Shown here: piece by piece, positions 1 through 9,200 of the stretch
Position numbering within the stretch: position 1 is the first letter of the stretch
Layout of the letters: each line of letters starts with the position of its first letter
Source of the DNA: Pseudomonas indica NBRC 103045
GTDB lineage: Bacteria > Pseudomonadota > Gammaproteobacteria > Pseudomonadales > Pseudomonadaceae
Reading direction: 5' to 3'
Length of the DNA stretch: 64,000 nt
Assembly: GCF_002091635.1 (NCBI RefSeq)
Contig: NZ_BDAC01000024.1
Span: 19,824 to 83,823, forward strand
Translations under genes and position numbers: made by a program
The notes under the pieces: model-generated
Told to the model about the DNA's origin: nothing
What the model saw: only the letters and a program-made list of their open reading frames with translations
Databases searched by the model: none

Positions 1-1130
1 ACCCCACCGGCCTGGGCTGGGATTGGCCGAACCTGATCTCCTCCATCGGCAGCTTCGTGATGGCCATCGGCATCGCCACGGTGCTGCTGGACATCGTGCT
101 GCACTTCCGTTTCGGCCTGCCGGCCAAGGAAAATCCCTGGCACGCGGACACCCTGGAATGGGCCACCAGCCTGCCGCCCACGTCCTACAACTTCGCCAGC
201 CTGCCGGAGGTTCGCGGACGCCATCCGCTGTGGGACGACCCGGGCCTGCCGCAGAGCATCGCCCACGGCGAGCACGCATTGGCGGTGATCGACCACGGCC
301 GCCGCGAGACCTGGGGCTCGGACCCGCTGACCGGCCAGACGCGCGAGATCATCCACCTGCCGGGCAACAGTTGGCTGCCGGTGATCGCCGCCGCGCTGAT
401 CGCTGGCGTCTGCCTGAGCCTGCTGACCCGCGCCTACGGGCTGGCGGCGCTGTTCGCGCTGACCAGCCTCGGCGTGCTGCTGCGTTGGTCCTGGGAGAAC
501 GGTGCCCATCCCAAGGCAGCGCCGGACGCCAAGACCCAGCCCGGCGATCCGCCGCTGCATTCGCGTACCTGCGACGGGCCCGGCCTATGGGGGATGGCGG
601 TGACGCTGCTGGCCGACGGTGCGCTCTACCTGTCGTTGCTGTTCGGCTGGTTCTACCTGTGGACGGTGGCGCCGGACTGGCAGGTCCCGGAGCGGGCCGG
701 CTTCGACCAGCGCCTGCTGCTGGCCAGCGCCGTGCTGCTGGCCGTGGCCACCTTCTGGCAGCGGCGGCTGCTGGTGCGGTTGCGCCAGGGCGATGCGCGC
801 GGACTGGCCGGTGGGTTGGCGGGCGTCGCCGGGCTCGGCCTGCTGCATGCAGTGCTGCTGCTCTGGGCGCTGCTCGGCGGCGAGCTGGCGCCACGGCAGA
901 CGGCACATGACGCGGTGATCGCCGTGGTGCTCGGCTATAGCCTGGTCCACGGCCTGCTCGCTGCCGTCCTCAGCGCCTTGCAGGGCTGGCGCGTGAGGTG
1001 CGGCTACGTCGGCGTCGAGACGCCTTACGAACCGCTGGTGGTGGAGCAGCTCTGGTACTACAACCTCGGCGTGCTGTGGATCGGCTACTTCGCCCTGGTG
1101 CTGTTCCCGCCGACCTGGGGGGCCGCCTGA
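1..1130 (+). CDS. Cytochrome c oxidase, subunit I/III fusion (3' end only)
   Basis: The reading frame is open from base 3 and runs in from before the window, so only the C-terminal ~375 residues are seen. They are hydrophobic, with about eight membrane segments. The second half, after a charged linker with PPLHSRTCDGPG, resembles subunit III of haem-copper oxidases, and the tail has YYNLGVLWIGYFALV. Fused subunit I-III proteins are known for bacterial aa3/caa3-type oxidases, which reduce O2 to water and pump protons in the inner membrane. The stop codon overlaps the next start (TGATG at 1128-1132), and a CtaG-type assembly factor follows, which supports the oxidase call. The catalytic subunit I part lies outside the window, so haem type and electron donor cannot be judged. 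Confidence 0.75.
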   Translation, partial: PTGLGWDWPNLISSIGSFVMAIGIATVLLDIVLHFRFGLPAKENPWHADTLEWATSLPPTSYNFASLPEVRGRHPLWDDPGLPQSIAHGEHALAVIDHGRRETWGSDPLTGQTREIIHLPGNSWLPVIAAALIAGVCLSLLTRAYGLAALFALTSLGVLLRWSWENGAHPKAAPDAKTQPGDPPLHSRTCDGPGLWGMAVTLLADGALYLSLLFGWFYLWTVAPDWQVPERAGFDQRLLLASAVLLAVATFWQRRLLVRLRQGDARGLAGGLAGVAGLGLLHAVLLLWALLGGELAPRQTAHDAVIAVVLGYSLVHGLLAAVLSALQGWRVRCGYVGVETPYEPLVVEQLWYYNLGVLWIGYFALVLFPPTWGAA

Positions 1131-1483
1131 TGCGACCGCTGCGCTCGCCCTATAACCCGATCCACATCGCCCTCGGGCTGGTGATCTGGAGCCTGTGGTT
1201 CGTCGCGCTCTATGGCGGGCTGTCTGTGGCCTGCCGGGTGGCGCCGCCGGCCCTCTCGCTGGGGATGTGGAACTGGCTGAACCTGCTGTTGGGCCTGTTT
1301 TCGGTCGCCACCGTCGCCTTGCTCCTCGGCTTGGCGAGGTGGTCCTGGCGAGCCGCTTCCCGCGCGGGGAAACGCTCTCCGGAACGTTTCGCCGCCCGCC
1401 TCGCCGCCACCGTGCACCTGGTGGGGGCGGTGGCCACGCTGGTCGTCGCCGTGCCGCTGTTGAGGCTACCGCCATGCGTGTGA
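1130..1483 (+). CDS. Small membrane protein of the oxidase operon
   Basis: This 117-aa protein has three or four predicted membrane spans (for example LGLVIWSLWFVALYGGL and LVGAVATLVVAVPLL). The start ATG shares its A with the upstream stop, and its end overlaps the next gene by 10 bases, so translation is probably coupled. I do not recognise a named family. Position between an oxidase subunit and an assembly factor suggests an accessory or small subunit of the oxidase. That role is inferred only from context. Confidence 0.7.
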   Translation: MRPLRSPYNPIHIALGLVIWSLWFVALYGGLSVACRVAPPALSLGMWNWLNLLLGLFSVATVALLLGLARWSWRAASRAGKRSPERFAARLAATVHLVGAVATLVVAVPLLRLPPCV

Positions 1484-2295
1484 TCGTTGCCGCTGCCCTG
1501 CTCGCCCTCAGCCTGCCGGCCTGCGCCCATGGCCTGTTGGAGAGCGTGCGGGGCGAGCGCCTGCCGATCCTCGTCGGCGCCCTGCTGTTCGGAGCGGCCT
1601 GGCTGCTCTACGGGCTCGGCGCACGCCGGGTTCGCCCTCATGGCCACGAGGCGCTGTGGATGCACGTCGCCATGCTCATCGCCGCGCTCTCCGCCTTCGG
1701 CCCGCTGGACGACTGGGCGGAAACCAGCACTAGCCTGCACATGCTGCAGCACATGCTGTTCATGCTGGCAGTGGCCCCGCTCTGGGCCCTGGGCCGGCCG
1801 CTGCCGCAATGGCGGGCGATGCTCGGGGCAACGCTGCAACCGCTGTGGAACGGCATCTTGCGGGCCGCCCGCTACCCGGTGGCAACGGCCATGGTGCACG
1901 GCGCGCTGATCTGGATCTGGCACACGCCGCGCCTTTATCTGCTGGCGCTGGAACATCCCGGCTGGCACATGATCGAGCACGCCTGCTTCCTGTTCAGCGC
2001 CTGGCTGTTCTGGTGGTCGTGCCTGCACGCGCACCCGCGCTTGGTGCCGCAGGCGTTGCTGGCGATGCTGCTGACGCTGATGCACACCGGCCTGCTCGGC
2101 GCCCTGCTGACCTTCGGCGACACACCGTTCTATGGCGATGCGCGGGACTTGCAGGACCAGCAGTTGGCCGGTCTGCTCATGTGGGTGCCGGGCGGGTTGG
2201 TCTACCTGGCCGGCGCCGGCTGGATCGCCTGGCGCTGGCTCGGCCGCCTGTGGCGACGCCAGCAGCGGGTCGGTAGCAGTCCCTTGGGCGAATGA
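1474..2295 (+). CDS. CtaG-like cytochrome c oxidase assembly factor
   Basis: This 273-aa membrane protein belongs to the caa3_CtaG type of assembly factors, which help insert copper or cofactors into terminal oxidases. Visible family features are histidines set in membrane helices: MHVAML, HMLQHMLFM, WIWHTP, WHMIEHACF and MHTGLLGALLTFGDTPFY. About seven spans are predicted, and a cleavable signal-like N-terminus ends at CAHG. It overlaps the previous gene by 10 bases. The last codons (LGE-stop) lie inside a REP-type palindrome at 2285-2306, so the present C-terminus seems to have been shaped by the repeat. Confidence 0.8.
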   Translation: MRVIVAAALLALSLPACAHGLLESVRGERLPILVGALLFGAAWLLYGLGARRVRPHGHEALWMHVAMLIAALSAFGPLDDWAETSTSLHMLQHMLFMLAVAPLWALGRPLPQWRAMLGATLQPLWNGILRAARYPVATAMVHGALIWIWHTPRLYLLALEHPGWHMIEHACFLFSAWLFWWSCLHAHPRLVPQALLAMLLTLMHTGLLGALLTFGDTPFYGDARDLQDQQLAGLLMWVPGGLVYLAGAGWIAWRWLGRLWRRQQRVGSSPLGE

Positions 2296-2446
2296 ATTGG
2301 CCCCTACAGATCCGACCCGACACTGTTCCGTAGGAGCCAGCTCTGCTGGCGAAGCTTTTGTGCAACCCTCCTTCGCAAGCAGAGCTCGCTCCTACAAGGG
2401 GCGGCGCCCGACCCTCGATGTAGGGGCGAACTCATTCGCCCGGCAA
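2285..2446. repeat. REP cluster (four units of two families)
   Basis: Units of the form GGGCGAATGAATTSGCCCCTAC lie at 2286-2306 and, inverted, at 2421-2444. Between them are GTAGGAGCCAGCTCTGCTGG (from 2331) and its inverted partner, with AGCAGAGCTCGCTCCTAC ending near 2395. Both families recur elsewhere in this window. They lie between the convergent CtaG and peptidase genes and probably fold as hairpins at the transcript ends. Confidence 0.75.
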
Positions 2447-2452
2447 GGCTGA

Positions 2453-4327
2453 CTATTGCCTCGGCGCTTCGGCCAACACCCTTTGGTAAAAACGAAACTC
2501 TCGCTCCAACGCATGACTGAGGTGGGCCGCCTGGCGAAAGCCATGGCGCTCGTCGGGATAGAGGTGGTATTCCACCGGCACGCCGCGCTCGCGCAGGGCG
2601 GCGACCATGGACTCGGTCTGCGCCGGCACCACCACCGCGTCGAGCCCGCCCTGGAAGAAAATCACCGGCACCTGGATACGCCCGGCATGCAGCAGTGGCG
2701 TGCGGGCCCGGTAGCGTTCGAGGTCGCGCTCGGGATCGCCGATCAACCAGTCGAGGTAATCCGCCTCGAACTTGTGGGTGACCCGCCCCAACGCCAGCGG
2801 ATCGCTGACTCCATAGAGGCTCGCGCCACCGGCGAAAGCATCGGTGAAGGCCAGGCCGCATAACGCGGTATAGCCCCCCGCGCTGGAGCCACGAATGAAC
2901 GCCCGCGCCGGGTCGATGGCACCGCGTTCGGCCAGATGCCGCACCAGCGCCACTGCATCCTCCACGTCCACCACGCCCCAACTGTCCCGCAGGCGCTGCC
3001 GATAGGCACGACCGAAACCGCTGCTGCCGCGGTAGTTGAGGTCGGCCACGGCGAAGCCTCGCTGGGTCCAGAACTGGATGCGCGGATCGAACACCGGGTA
3101 GCAGGCGGAAGTCGGCCCGCCATGGAGGAACACCACCAGCGGCGGCTTCGTCCCCGGCGCAGCGGTCTGGCCGGCATTGCGCGGCGGATAGAAGAACGCA
3201 TGGCTCGCCTCCCCTTCCCCGCTGGCGAAGCGCAGCGACTCCGGCCGCGACAACTCCACCTCGGCCAGGGGCTGCTCGCCGCCGGCCACTATCTGCACGG
3301 CGCCCGTATCGCGCCGAATCGCCAGCAGCGTCGGCAAGCGGTCGGGAGCCGCGGCGATGCAGTAGAAACACTCGGTATCGGCGCCCAACTGGCGAAAGCG
3401 GCTGAAGGACTCGGCCAGGCGCCGCTCCTGCCCATCGGCATCGCGCTCCACCAGCACGCCGTAGCCGTCCTCGAAACGACTGAGCAACAGTCCGCCGTCC
3501 GCCAGCGGCAGGTAGCTGCACGTACCCAGTTGCCAAGGCGCCGGCGCGTGGTCGGCAGGTGCCGAGTCCAGCGGCTGCCAAACCCCATCCCGCTCGCACC
3601 AGGGCTGCCACCAGCCCAGGCGGTCGGACAGCGCATGCAACCGGCCCTCGGCCGAGAAGCGCGGCTGTTGCACGGACTCGTCCCCGGCCGCCAGGACGAT
3701 CGGCGCCGACCAGCGGCCGGAGGCATCCCGCGTCGCCACGCACAGGCGGGTCGCGGTCCAGGGTTGTTCCGGACGGTTCCATTCGATCCAGGCCAGCCGC
3801 TCGCCGTCCGGGCTCAGGCAAGGCGACGCGTAGAAGTCGGCGCCCTCGCCCAGCACCTCGCGTTGCCCGTCGGCCAGGGACAGGCTCACCAGACGATGCA
3901 CGACGCCACCCGGCTCATGGCTCTCTTCCACCACCAGCAGCGCGTTGCGGGCCGCGGCGAAATGCAGATCGCCATAGCGGCAACCGCCCTGCGCGGTCAG
4001 CGCACGCGGTACGCCATCCAGCGCCTGGCGGTAGACCTGTTGGTCCGCCTCGTCGACGAAGGCCACGCCGTCGCCGGTCAGGCAGAAGGCACCGCCGCCG
4101 TACTCATAGACCCGGCTGCGCAGCGAGACGCCCTCCGGCGTCAGGCACCAGGTCTGCCCGCCGCGCTGGAACCAGAGGGTGCAACGGCCGTCCTCGGGAC
4201 GGTATTCGAGCCAGAACAGGCCGCCATGCCCGGCGCGCAGTTCGGCGAAATCGCGGCTCGCCGAGGCAGCGCGCTCGGCCGTCCAGGCGCTGGGCCAGAA
4301 GCCGTAGGGAATCGCAGTGGCGGTCAT
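2453..4327 (-). CDS. S9 family (prolyl oligopeptidase-like) serine peptidase
   Basis: This 624-aa protein has two parts. Roughly residues 1-370 carry repeated Trp/Asp-rich beta-propeller blades, and residues 380-624 form an alpha/beta hydrolase domain. The nucleophile motif GSSAGG puts the active serine at S482. D563 (GGLDAVV) and H595 (ERHGF) complete a likely triad. HGGPTSACYPVFDP is the oxyanion-side loop typical of acylaminoacyl peptidase / dipeptidyl aminopeptidase relatives. No signal peptide is seen, so it should be cytosolic and cleave short peptides. The exact specificity cannot be read from sequence. REP units flank it on both sides, and it appears to be a single-gene unit. Confidence 0.85.
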   Translation of the reverse strand: MTATAIPYGFWPSAWTAERAASASRDFAELRAGHGGLFWLEYRPEDGRCTLWFQRGGQTWCLTPEGVSLRSRVYEYGGGAFCLTGDGVAFVDEADQQVYRQALDGVPRALTAQGGCRYGDLHFAAARNALLVVEESHEPGGVVHRLVSLSLADGQREVLGEGADFYASPCLSPDGERLAWIEWNRPEQPWTATRLCVATRDASGRWSAPIVLAAGDESVQQPRFSAEGRLHALSDRLGWWQPWCERDGVWQPLDSAPADHAPAPWQLGTCSYLPLADGGLLLSRFEDGYGVLVERDADGQERRLAESFSRFRQLGADTECFYCIAAAPDRLPTLLAIRRDTGAVQIVAGGEQPLAEVELSRPESLRFASGEGEASHAFFYPPRNAGQTAAPGTKPPLVVFLHGGPTSACYPVFDPRIQFWTQRGFAVADLNYRGSSGFGRAYRQRLRDSWGVVDVEDAVALVRHLAERGAIDPARAFIRGSSAGGYTALCGLAFTDAFAGGASLYGVSDPLALGRVTHKFEADYLDWLIGDPERDLERYRARTPLLHAGRIQVPVIFFQGGLDAVVVPAQTESMVAALRERGVPVEYHLYPDERHGFRQAAHLSHALEREFRFYQRVLAEAPRQ

Positions 4328-4336
4328 ACTTTCACC

Positions 4337-4447
4337 CTCGTCGGGCGAATAAATTCGCCCCTACCAAAACCCGTGCGTGGGAGCGAATTCATTCGCGAAA
4401 AATATCCGGCGTAGTGGTACTTCTATCGCGAATGAATTCGCGCCTAC
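4337..4447. repeat. REP cluster between peptidase and AraC genes
   Basis: Three palindromic units are seen: GGGCGAATAAATTCGCCCCT (about 4341-4362), GCGAATTCATTCGC (about 4382-4398) and GCGAATGAATTCGCGCCTAC (about 4428-4448). Variation in the central AT bases suggests old copies. They lie directly upstream of the peptidase start on the minus strand. Confidence 0.7.
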
Positions 4448-4500
4448 AGGTCCGTTCCCTGCTTTCGTCATCAGCGAGCCCAAAGGGCATCAGCTCAACG

Positions 4501-5349
4501 CTATCCCGGTCGCGAACGCGATCCTGCATGGCCATGGGCTTGCCGGTAGACACCCGGCGCCACGCCATAGCTCTGCTTGAACTGCCGGTTGAGGTGGCTC
4601 TGGTCGGCGAAGCCCAGGCGGGCGGCCACTTCGCCCGGTGCGCAACCTTCCTTCAGCAACGCCCGCGCCTGCTCCAGCCGCCGCTGGGTGAGCCAGGTAT
4701 GCGGTGGCAGGCCGGTGGCGCGGCGGAAGATGCGGGCGAAGTGGAACGGCGAGAGGTTCACCGCAGCCGCCAGCTCTTCCAGCGACGGCGGCTCGCTCAG
4801 CCGCGCGGCCAGCAGTTCCTTGGCTCGCTGCACGGCCTGGGGCTCGTTACCCGCAGCGGGCGCCTCCGGCACCTTGGCGTAGCGTTGCAGCAACAGCAGC
4901 ACGGTCTCGCGCCAGAGGGTCTGTTGCTGGAGCGTCTCCGTCGGCTGTTCGAGCAAGCGGTGCAGGGTGAGGAAGCGGCGGGCCAGTTCGGGGTCGTAGA
5001 GAACGCTGCAGTTGAACGACGGCAGCCCGCCCCGGTCGAGGCCGAGTTCGTCCAGTACCGTGCGCAGGTGTTCGAATTCGGGATAGAAACCGCGGTAGCG
5101 CCAGCCCTGCTCCACCGCCTTGCGGCCGTTGTGCAGCTCGTCCGGGTTGATCAGCACCATGCTGCCCACCGGGGCCAGGTGCTCGCTGCCGCGATGGCGG
5201 AAGGACTGGGCGCCGTCCTCCAGCACCGTGATCACGTAGCCTTCGTGCACATGGGGCGCGAAGCACTGCTCCACGTAGCGCGCCTGCAGCAGTTCGACAC
5301 CGCCGAGCCCGGTGGCCCTCCAGAAGCGTGTCTGTTCGCCCGTTTCCAT
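4501..5349 (-). CDS. AraC family transcriptional regulator
   Basis: This 282-aa protein has a cupin-like sensing domain in residues 1-150 (HVHEGYVITVLEDG, INPDELHNG). Residues about 180-275 form a double helix-turn-helix: SLEELAAAVNLSPFHFARIFRRATG and then GEVAARLGFADQSHLNRQFKQSYGV. This is the standard AraC DNA-binding layout. The ligand is unknown. It is followed on the minus strand by the peptidase with REP elements between, so they are probably separate transcripts. AraC proteins of this size often control an adjacent gene; the GNAT gene just upstream is the nearest candidate. Confidence 0.87.
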   Translation of the reverse strand: METGEQTRFWRATGLGGVELLQARYVEQCFAPHVHEGYVITVLEDGAQSFRHRGSEHLAPVGSMVLINPDELHNGRKAVEQGWRYRGFYPEFEHLRTVLDELGLDRGGLPSFNCSVLYDPELARRFLTLHRLLEQPTETLQQQTLWRETVLLLLQRYAKVPEAPAAGNEPQAVQRAKELLAARLSEPPSLEELAAAVNLSPFHFARIFRRATGLPPHTWLTQRRLEQARALLKEGCAPGEVAARLGFADQSHLNRQFKQSYGVAPGVYRQAHGHAGSRSRPG

Positions 5350-5422
5350 GTCGTTGCCCGCAAATGATGGCCTGCCACCATGCCAGCCGGACCGCCATCC
5401 TTCAACAGGCCGAGCAGGCCCG

Positions 5423-5992
5423 TCAGCTGACGAAGCCGGCCTCCAGTTGTGCCTTCACCGCCGGCCATTCGCGGTCGGTGATGCTGTACAGCACACTGTC
5501 GTCCAGGCGGCCGTCGGCCAGCCGCCGATGGTTGCGCAGCAGCCCTTCGCGCTGCGCGCCGAGTTTCTCGATGGAGCGCTGGGCACGCAGGTTGCTCGCC
5601 GCGGTTTTCAGTTGCACCCGCACCAGCTCCCATTCCTCGAAGGCGTGCCTGAGCATCAGGTACTTGATCGAGGCGTTCAGCCCGCTGCCGTGCTGGGCGC
5701 GGTCGAGCCAGGTCCAGCCGATCTCGGCCGCCGGCAGCACCGGCATGAAGTCGGCGAAACGGGTGGTCCCGACCAGTGCATCCCCCAGGCGGATGGCGAA
5801 CACCAGGGCGCGCTCCTCGCGTTGTTCGGCGAGCCCCTGGCGGTACCAGTCCGGCCGCAGCGAGCCGTTCATATAGATGTGCAGGTCGCGATTGGCTTCT
5901 GCGAGTGTCACCAGCGCCGGAATGTCCGATTCGCTCAGCGGCTCCAGGCGCAACGCGCCACGCTGCAGGATGACTGGATTGGCTTTGAACAT
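5423..5992 (-). CDS. GNAT family N-acetyltransferase (RimJ/RimL type)
   Basis: This 189-aa protein matches the RimJ/RimL-like acetyltransferase group: LEPLSESDIPALVTLAEAN at the start, LVGTTRFADFMP and EIGWTWLDRAQHGSGLN (acetyl-CoA loop), then LKTAASNLRAQRSIEKLGAQREG. The start at 5992 (MFKANPV) was chosen because AGGAG lies 8 bases before it, although the frame stays open to 6037. Substrates of this group range from ribosomal protein N-termini to small amines, and the target here is unknown. It probably shares the minus-strand direction with the AraC gene, 73 bases downstream. Confidence 0.82.
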   Translation of the reverse strand: MFKANPVILQRGALRLEPLSESDIPALVTLAEANRDLHIYMNGSLRPDWYRQGLAEQREERALVFAIRLGDALVGTTRFADFMPVLPAAEIGWTWLDRAQHGSGLNASIKYLMLRHAFEEWELVRVQLKTAASNLRAQRSIEKLGAQREGLLRNHRRLADGRLDDSVLYSITDREWPAVKAQLEAGFVS

Positions 5993-6217
5993 CTGCGGCT
6001 CCTGAATTCGACAACGCAAAAGAGACTCTGCTGACATCAGAGCCTCGGGGCACCGGGAAGTGCCCTTCGAAGGTCTCTCGACCCGGGATCTTCATCGACC
6101 ATCCCTGATCGACCCGCCCAAACGCTATCAGCCCGTTCTCCGCCGCTCAAGGGAGCCTTCTACCTTGGTCGCAGTGGCCTGACGGCCGGCCCGTTTGCTG
6201 CGAAACTGGCAACAGGT

Positions 6218-6237
6218 CCCGGCGCGCTTGCGCCGGG
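6218..6237 (+). promoter_or_regulatory. Hairpin in leader of the hybrid kinase gene
   Basis: CCCGGCGC-GCTT-GCGCCGGG is a perfect 8-bp stem with a 4-base loop, 56 bases before the kinase ATG. A second weaker GGCCCG/CGGGCC pairing follows at about 6250-6275, close to the ribosome binding site. Neither is followed by a long T-run, so this looks more like a leader structure than a terminator. Function unknown. Confidence 0.45.
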
Positions 6238-6292
6238 CAGGAATCGGTGGGGCCCGCCGTGCAGTCGCCGGGCCTTTTCAGTCGGAGTTCGC

Positions 6293-9200
6293 ATGTCGTT
6301 GTCCAGCGGGCTGATCGCCCTGGTCGCCCTGGCCTACATGGCCATCATGTTTTCCATCGCCTTCTATGGCGACCGCCGCCGCGCGCCCATGCCGCCGAAA
6401 GTGCGCGCCTGGGTCTACAGTCTTTCGCTGGCGGTGTATTGCACCAGTTGGACCTTCTTCGGCGCGGTGGGCCAGGCTGCCGAACAGCTCTGGGCATTCC
6501 TGCCGATCTACCTCGGCCCGGTGCTGTTGTTGCTGTTCGCGCCCTGGGTGCTGCAGAAGATGGTGATGATCAGCAAGCAGGAGAACATCACGTCCATCGC
6601 CGACTTCATCGCCGCCCGCTACGGCAAGTCGCAGTCCCTGGCGGTGGTGGTGGCGCTGATCTGCCTGGTCGGGGTGCTGCCCTACATCGCCTTGCAGCTC
6701 AAGGGCATCGTCCTCGGGGTGAACCTGCTCACCGGCGCCGGCGCCGACTCCACCGGCACTCGCGCCCAGGACACCGCGCTGATCGTCTCGGTGGTACTGG
6801 CGCTGTTCACCATCCTCTTCGGTACCCGCACGCTGGACGTCACCGAGCACCACCGGGGGATGGTCCTGGCCATCGCTTTCGAATCCTTGGTCAAGCTGCT
6901 GGCCTTCCTCGCCGTCGGCGCCTTCGTCACCTACGGTCTCTACGACGGCTTCGACGATCTGCTCAGCCAGGCGCGCAACGCCCCGCAATTGGATGCCTTC
7001 TGGGCCGAGGCGGTGAACTGGCCGGCGATGCTGGTGCAGACCGGCATGGCGATGATCGCCATCGTCTGCCTGCCGCGGCAGTTCCACGTGACCGTGGTGG
7101 AAAACACCGCGCCCGAAGACCTCAAGTTGGCGCGCTGGGTGTTCCCCACCTACCTGTTGCTGGCCGCGCTGTTCGTCGTACCCATCGCCCTGGCCGGGCA
7201 GATGCTGTTGCCGCCGGGGCTGATCCCGGATTCCTTCGTGATCAGCCTGCCGCTGGCCGAAGCCCATCCGGCCCTGGCGCTGCTGGCCTTCATCGGCGGT
7301 GCCTCGGCGGCCACCGGCATGGTCATCGTCGCCTCGGTGGCGCTGTCCACGATGATCTCCAACGACATGCTGCTGCCCTGGCTGCTGCGCCGGAAGACCA
7401 CCGAGCAGCCGTTCGAGGCGTTCCGCCACTGGATGCTCACCGCCCGCCGCGTCAGCATCGTGCTGATCCTGCTGCTGGCCTACGTCTGCTACCGCCTGCT
7501 GGGTTCCAGCGCCAGCCTGGCGACCATCGGCCAGATCGCCTTCGCCGCCATCGGCCAGTTGGCGCCGGCGATGTTCGGCGCCCTGGTGTGGAAGCAGGCC
7601 AACCGCCGTGGCGTGTTCGCCGGCCTGGCCGCCGGCGCTTTCATCTGGGGCTACACCCTGGTGCTGCCACTGGCCGCACGCGGTTTCGGCTGGCCGCTGG
7701 AAAGCTTCCCCGGCCTGCGGACGATCCTCTACCAGCCGCTGTGGCTGGACATCGACCCGCTGACGCGCGGCGTGGTGCTGTCCCTGGCCGGCAACATCAT
7801 GCTGTTCACCTGGGTCTCCTACTTCTCCCGCACACGGGTCTCCGAGCACTGGCAGGCTGGACGCTTCATCGGCCAGGAGTTCGGCGTCAAACCGAGCGGG
7901 CGCAGCCTGCTGGCGGTGCAGGTGGGCGACCTGCTGACCCTCGCCGCGCGCTTCGTCGGCGAGGAACGGGCACGGGACAGCTTCCAGCGCTTCGCCCAGC
8001 GCCAGGGCAAGACCTTCGAACCGCAGCAGAATGCCAACAGCGACTGGATCGCCCATACCGAACGCCTGCTCGCCGGCGTACTCGGCGCCTCCTCCACCCG
8101 GGCGGTGGTCAAGGCCGCCATCGAAGGCCGCGAGATGCAGGTCGAGGATGTGGTACGCATCGTCGACGAAGCCTCCGAGGTGCTGCAGTTCAACCGCGCC
8201 CTGCTGCAAGGCGCCATCGAGAACATCACCCAGGGCATCAGCGTGGTCGATCAGTCGCTGCGCCTGGTGGCCTGGAACCACCGCTACCTGGAGCTGTTCG
8301 CCTATCCCGAGGGCCTGATCTCGGTCGGCCGGCCGATCGCCGACATCATCCGCTACAACGCCGAGCGCGGCCTGTGCGGCCCCGGCGACGTGGAGGGTCA
8401 TGTCGAGCGCCGCCTGTACTGGATGCGCCAGGGCCGCCCGCACACCTCCGAGCGGCTGTTCCCCAACGGCCGGGTCATCGAGCTGATCGGCAATCCCATG
8501 CCAGGCGGCGGCTTCGTCATGAGCTTCACCGACATCACCGCCTTCCGCCAGGCCGAGCAGGCGCTGATCGATGCCAACGAAAGCCTGGAGCAACGCGTCG
8601 CCGAGCGGACCCAGGAACTCTCGCAATTGAACCAGGCGCTAATCGAGGCGAAGAGCACGGCGGAGGCGGCCAACCAGTCGAAGACCCGCTTCCTCGCCGC
8701 GGTCAGCCACGACCTGATGCAGCCGCTCAACGCCGCACGGCTGTTCTCCGCCGCCCTCTCCCACCAGGAAGACGCCCTGCCGCCAGCGGCCCAGGACCTC
8801 GTCCGCCACCTCGACAGTTCGCTGCGCTCGGCGGAAGACCTGATCGCCGACCTGCTGGATATCTCGCGCCTGGAAAGCGGCCGGGTGACGCCGGAGCGCA
8901 GCGCCTTCCCGCTCAGTGCACTGTTCGACACCCTCGGCGCCGAGTTCAAGGTGCTGGCCCAGGAGCAAGGCATCGACTTCCGTGTGTGCGGCAGCCGGCT
9001 GCTGGTGGAGAGCGACATGAAACTGCTGCGCCGGGTGCTGCAGAACTTCCTGACCAACGCCTTCCGCTACGCCAAGGGCCAGGTGCTGCTCGGCGTACGC
9101 CGCGAGGGCAAGCAGTTGCGCCTGGAGGTCTGGGACCGCGGTCCCGGTATCCCGGAAGACAAACGCAAGGAAATCTTCGAGGAGTTCAAGCGCCTCGACA

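Noticed and set aside
6278..8626. 782-codon minus-strand ORF opposite the hybrid kinase
   Set aside because: Low-complexity, Gln/His/Gly-rich product typical of the antisense of a high-GC gene; the plus strand gives clear kinase domains.
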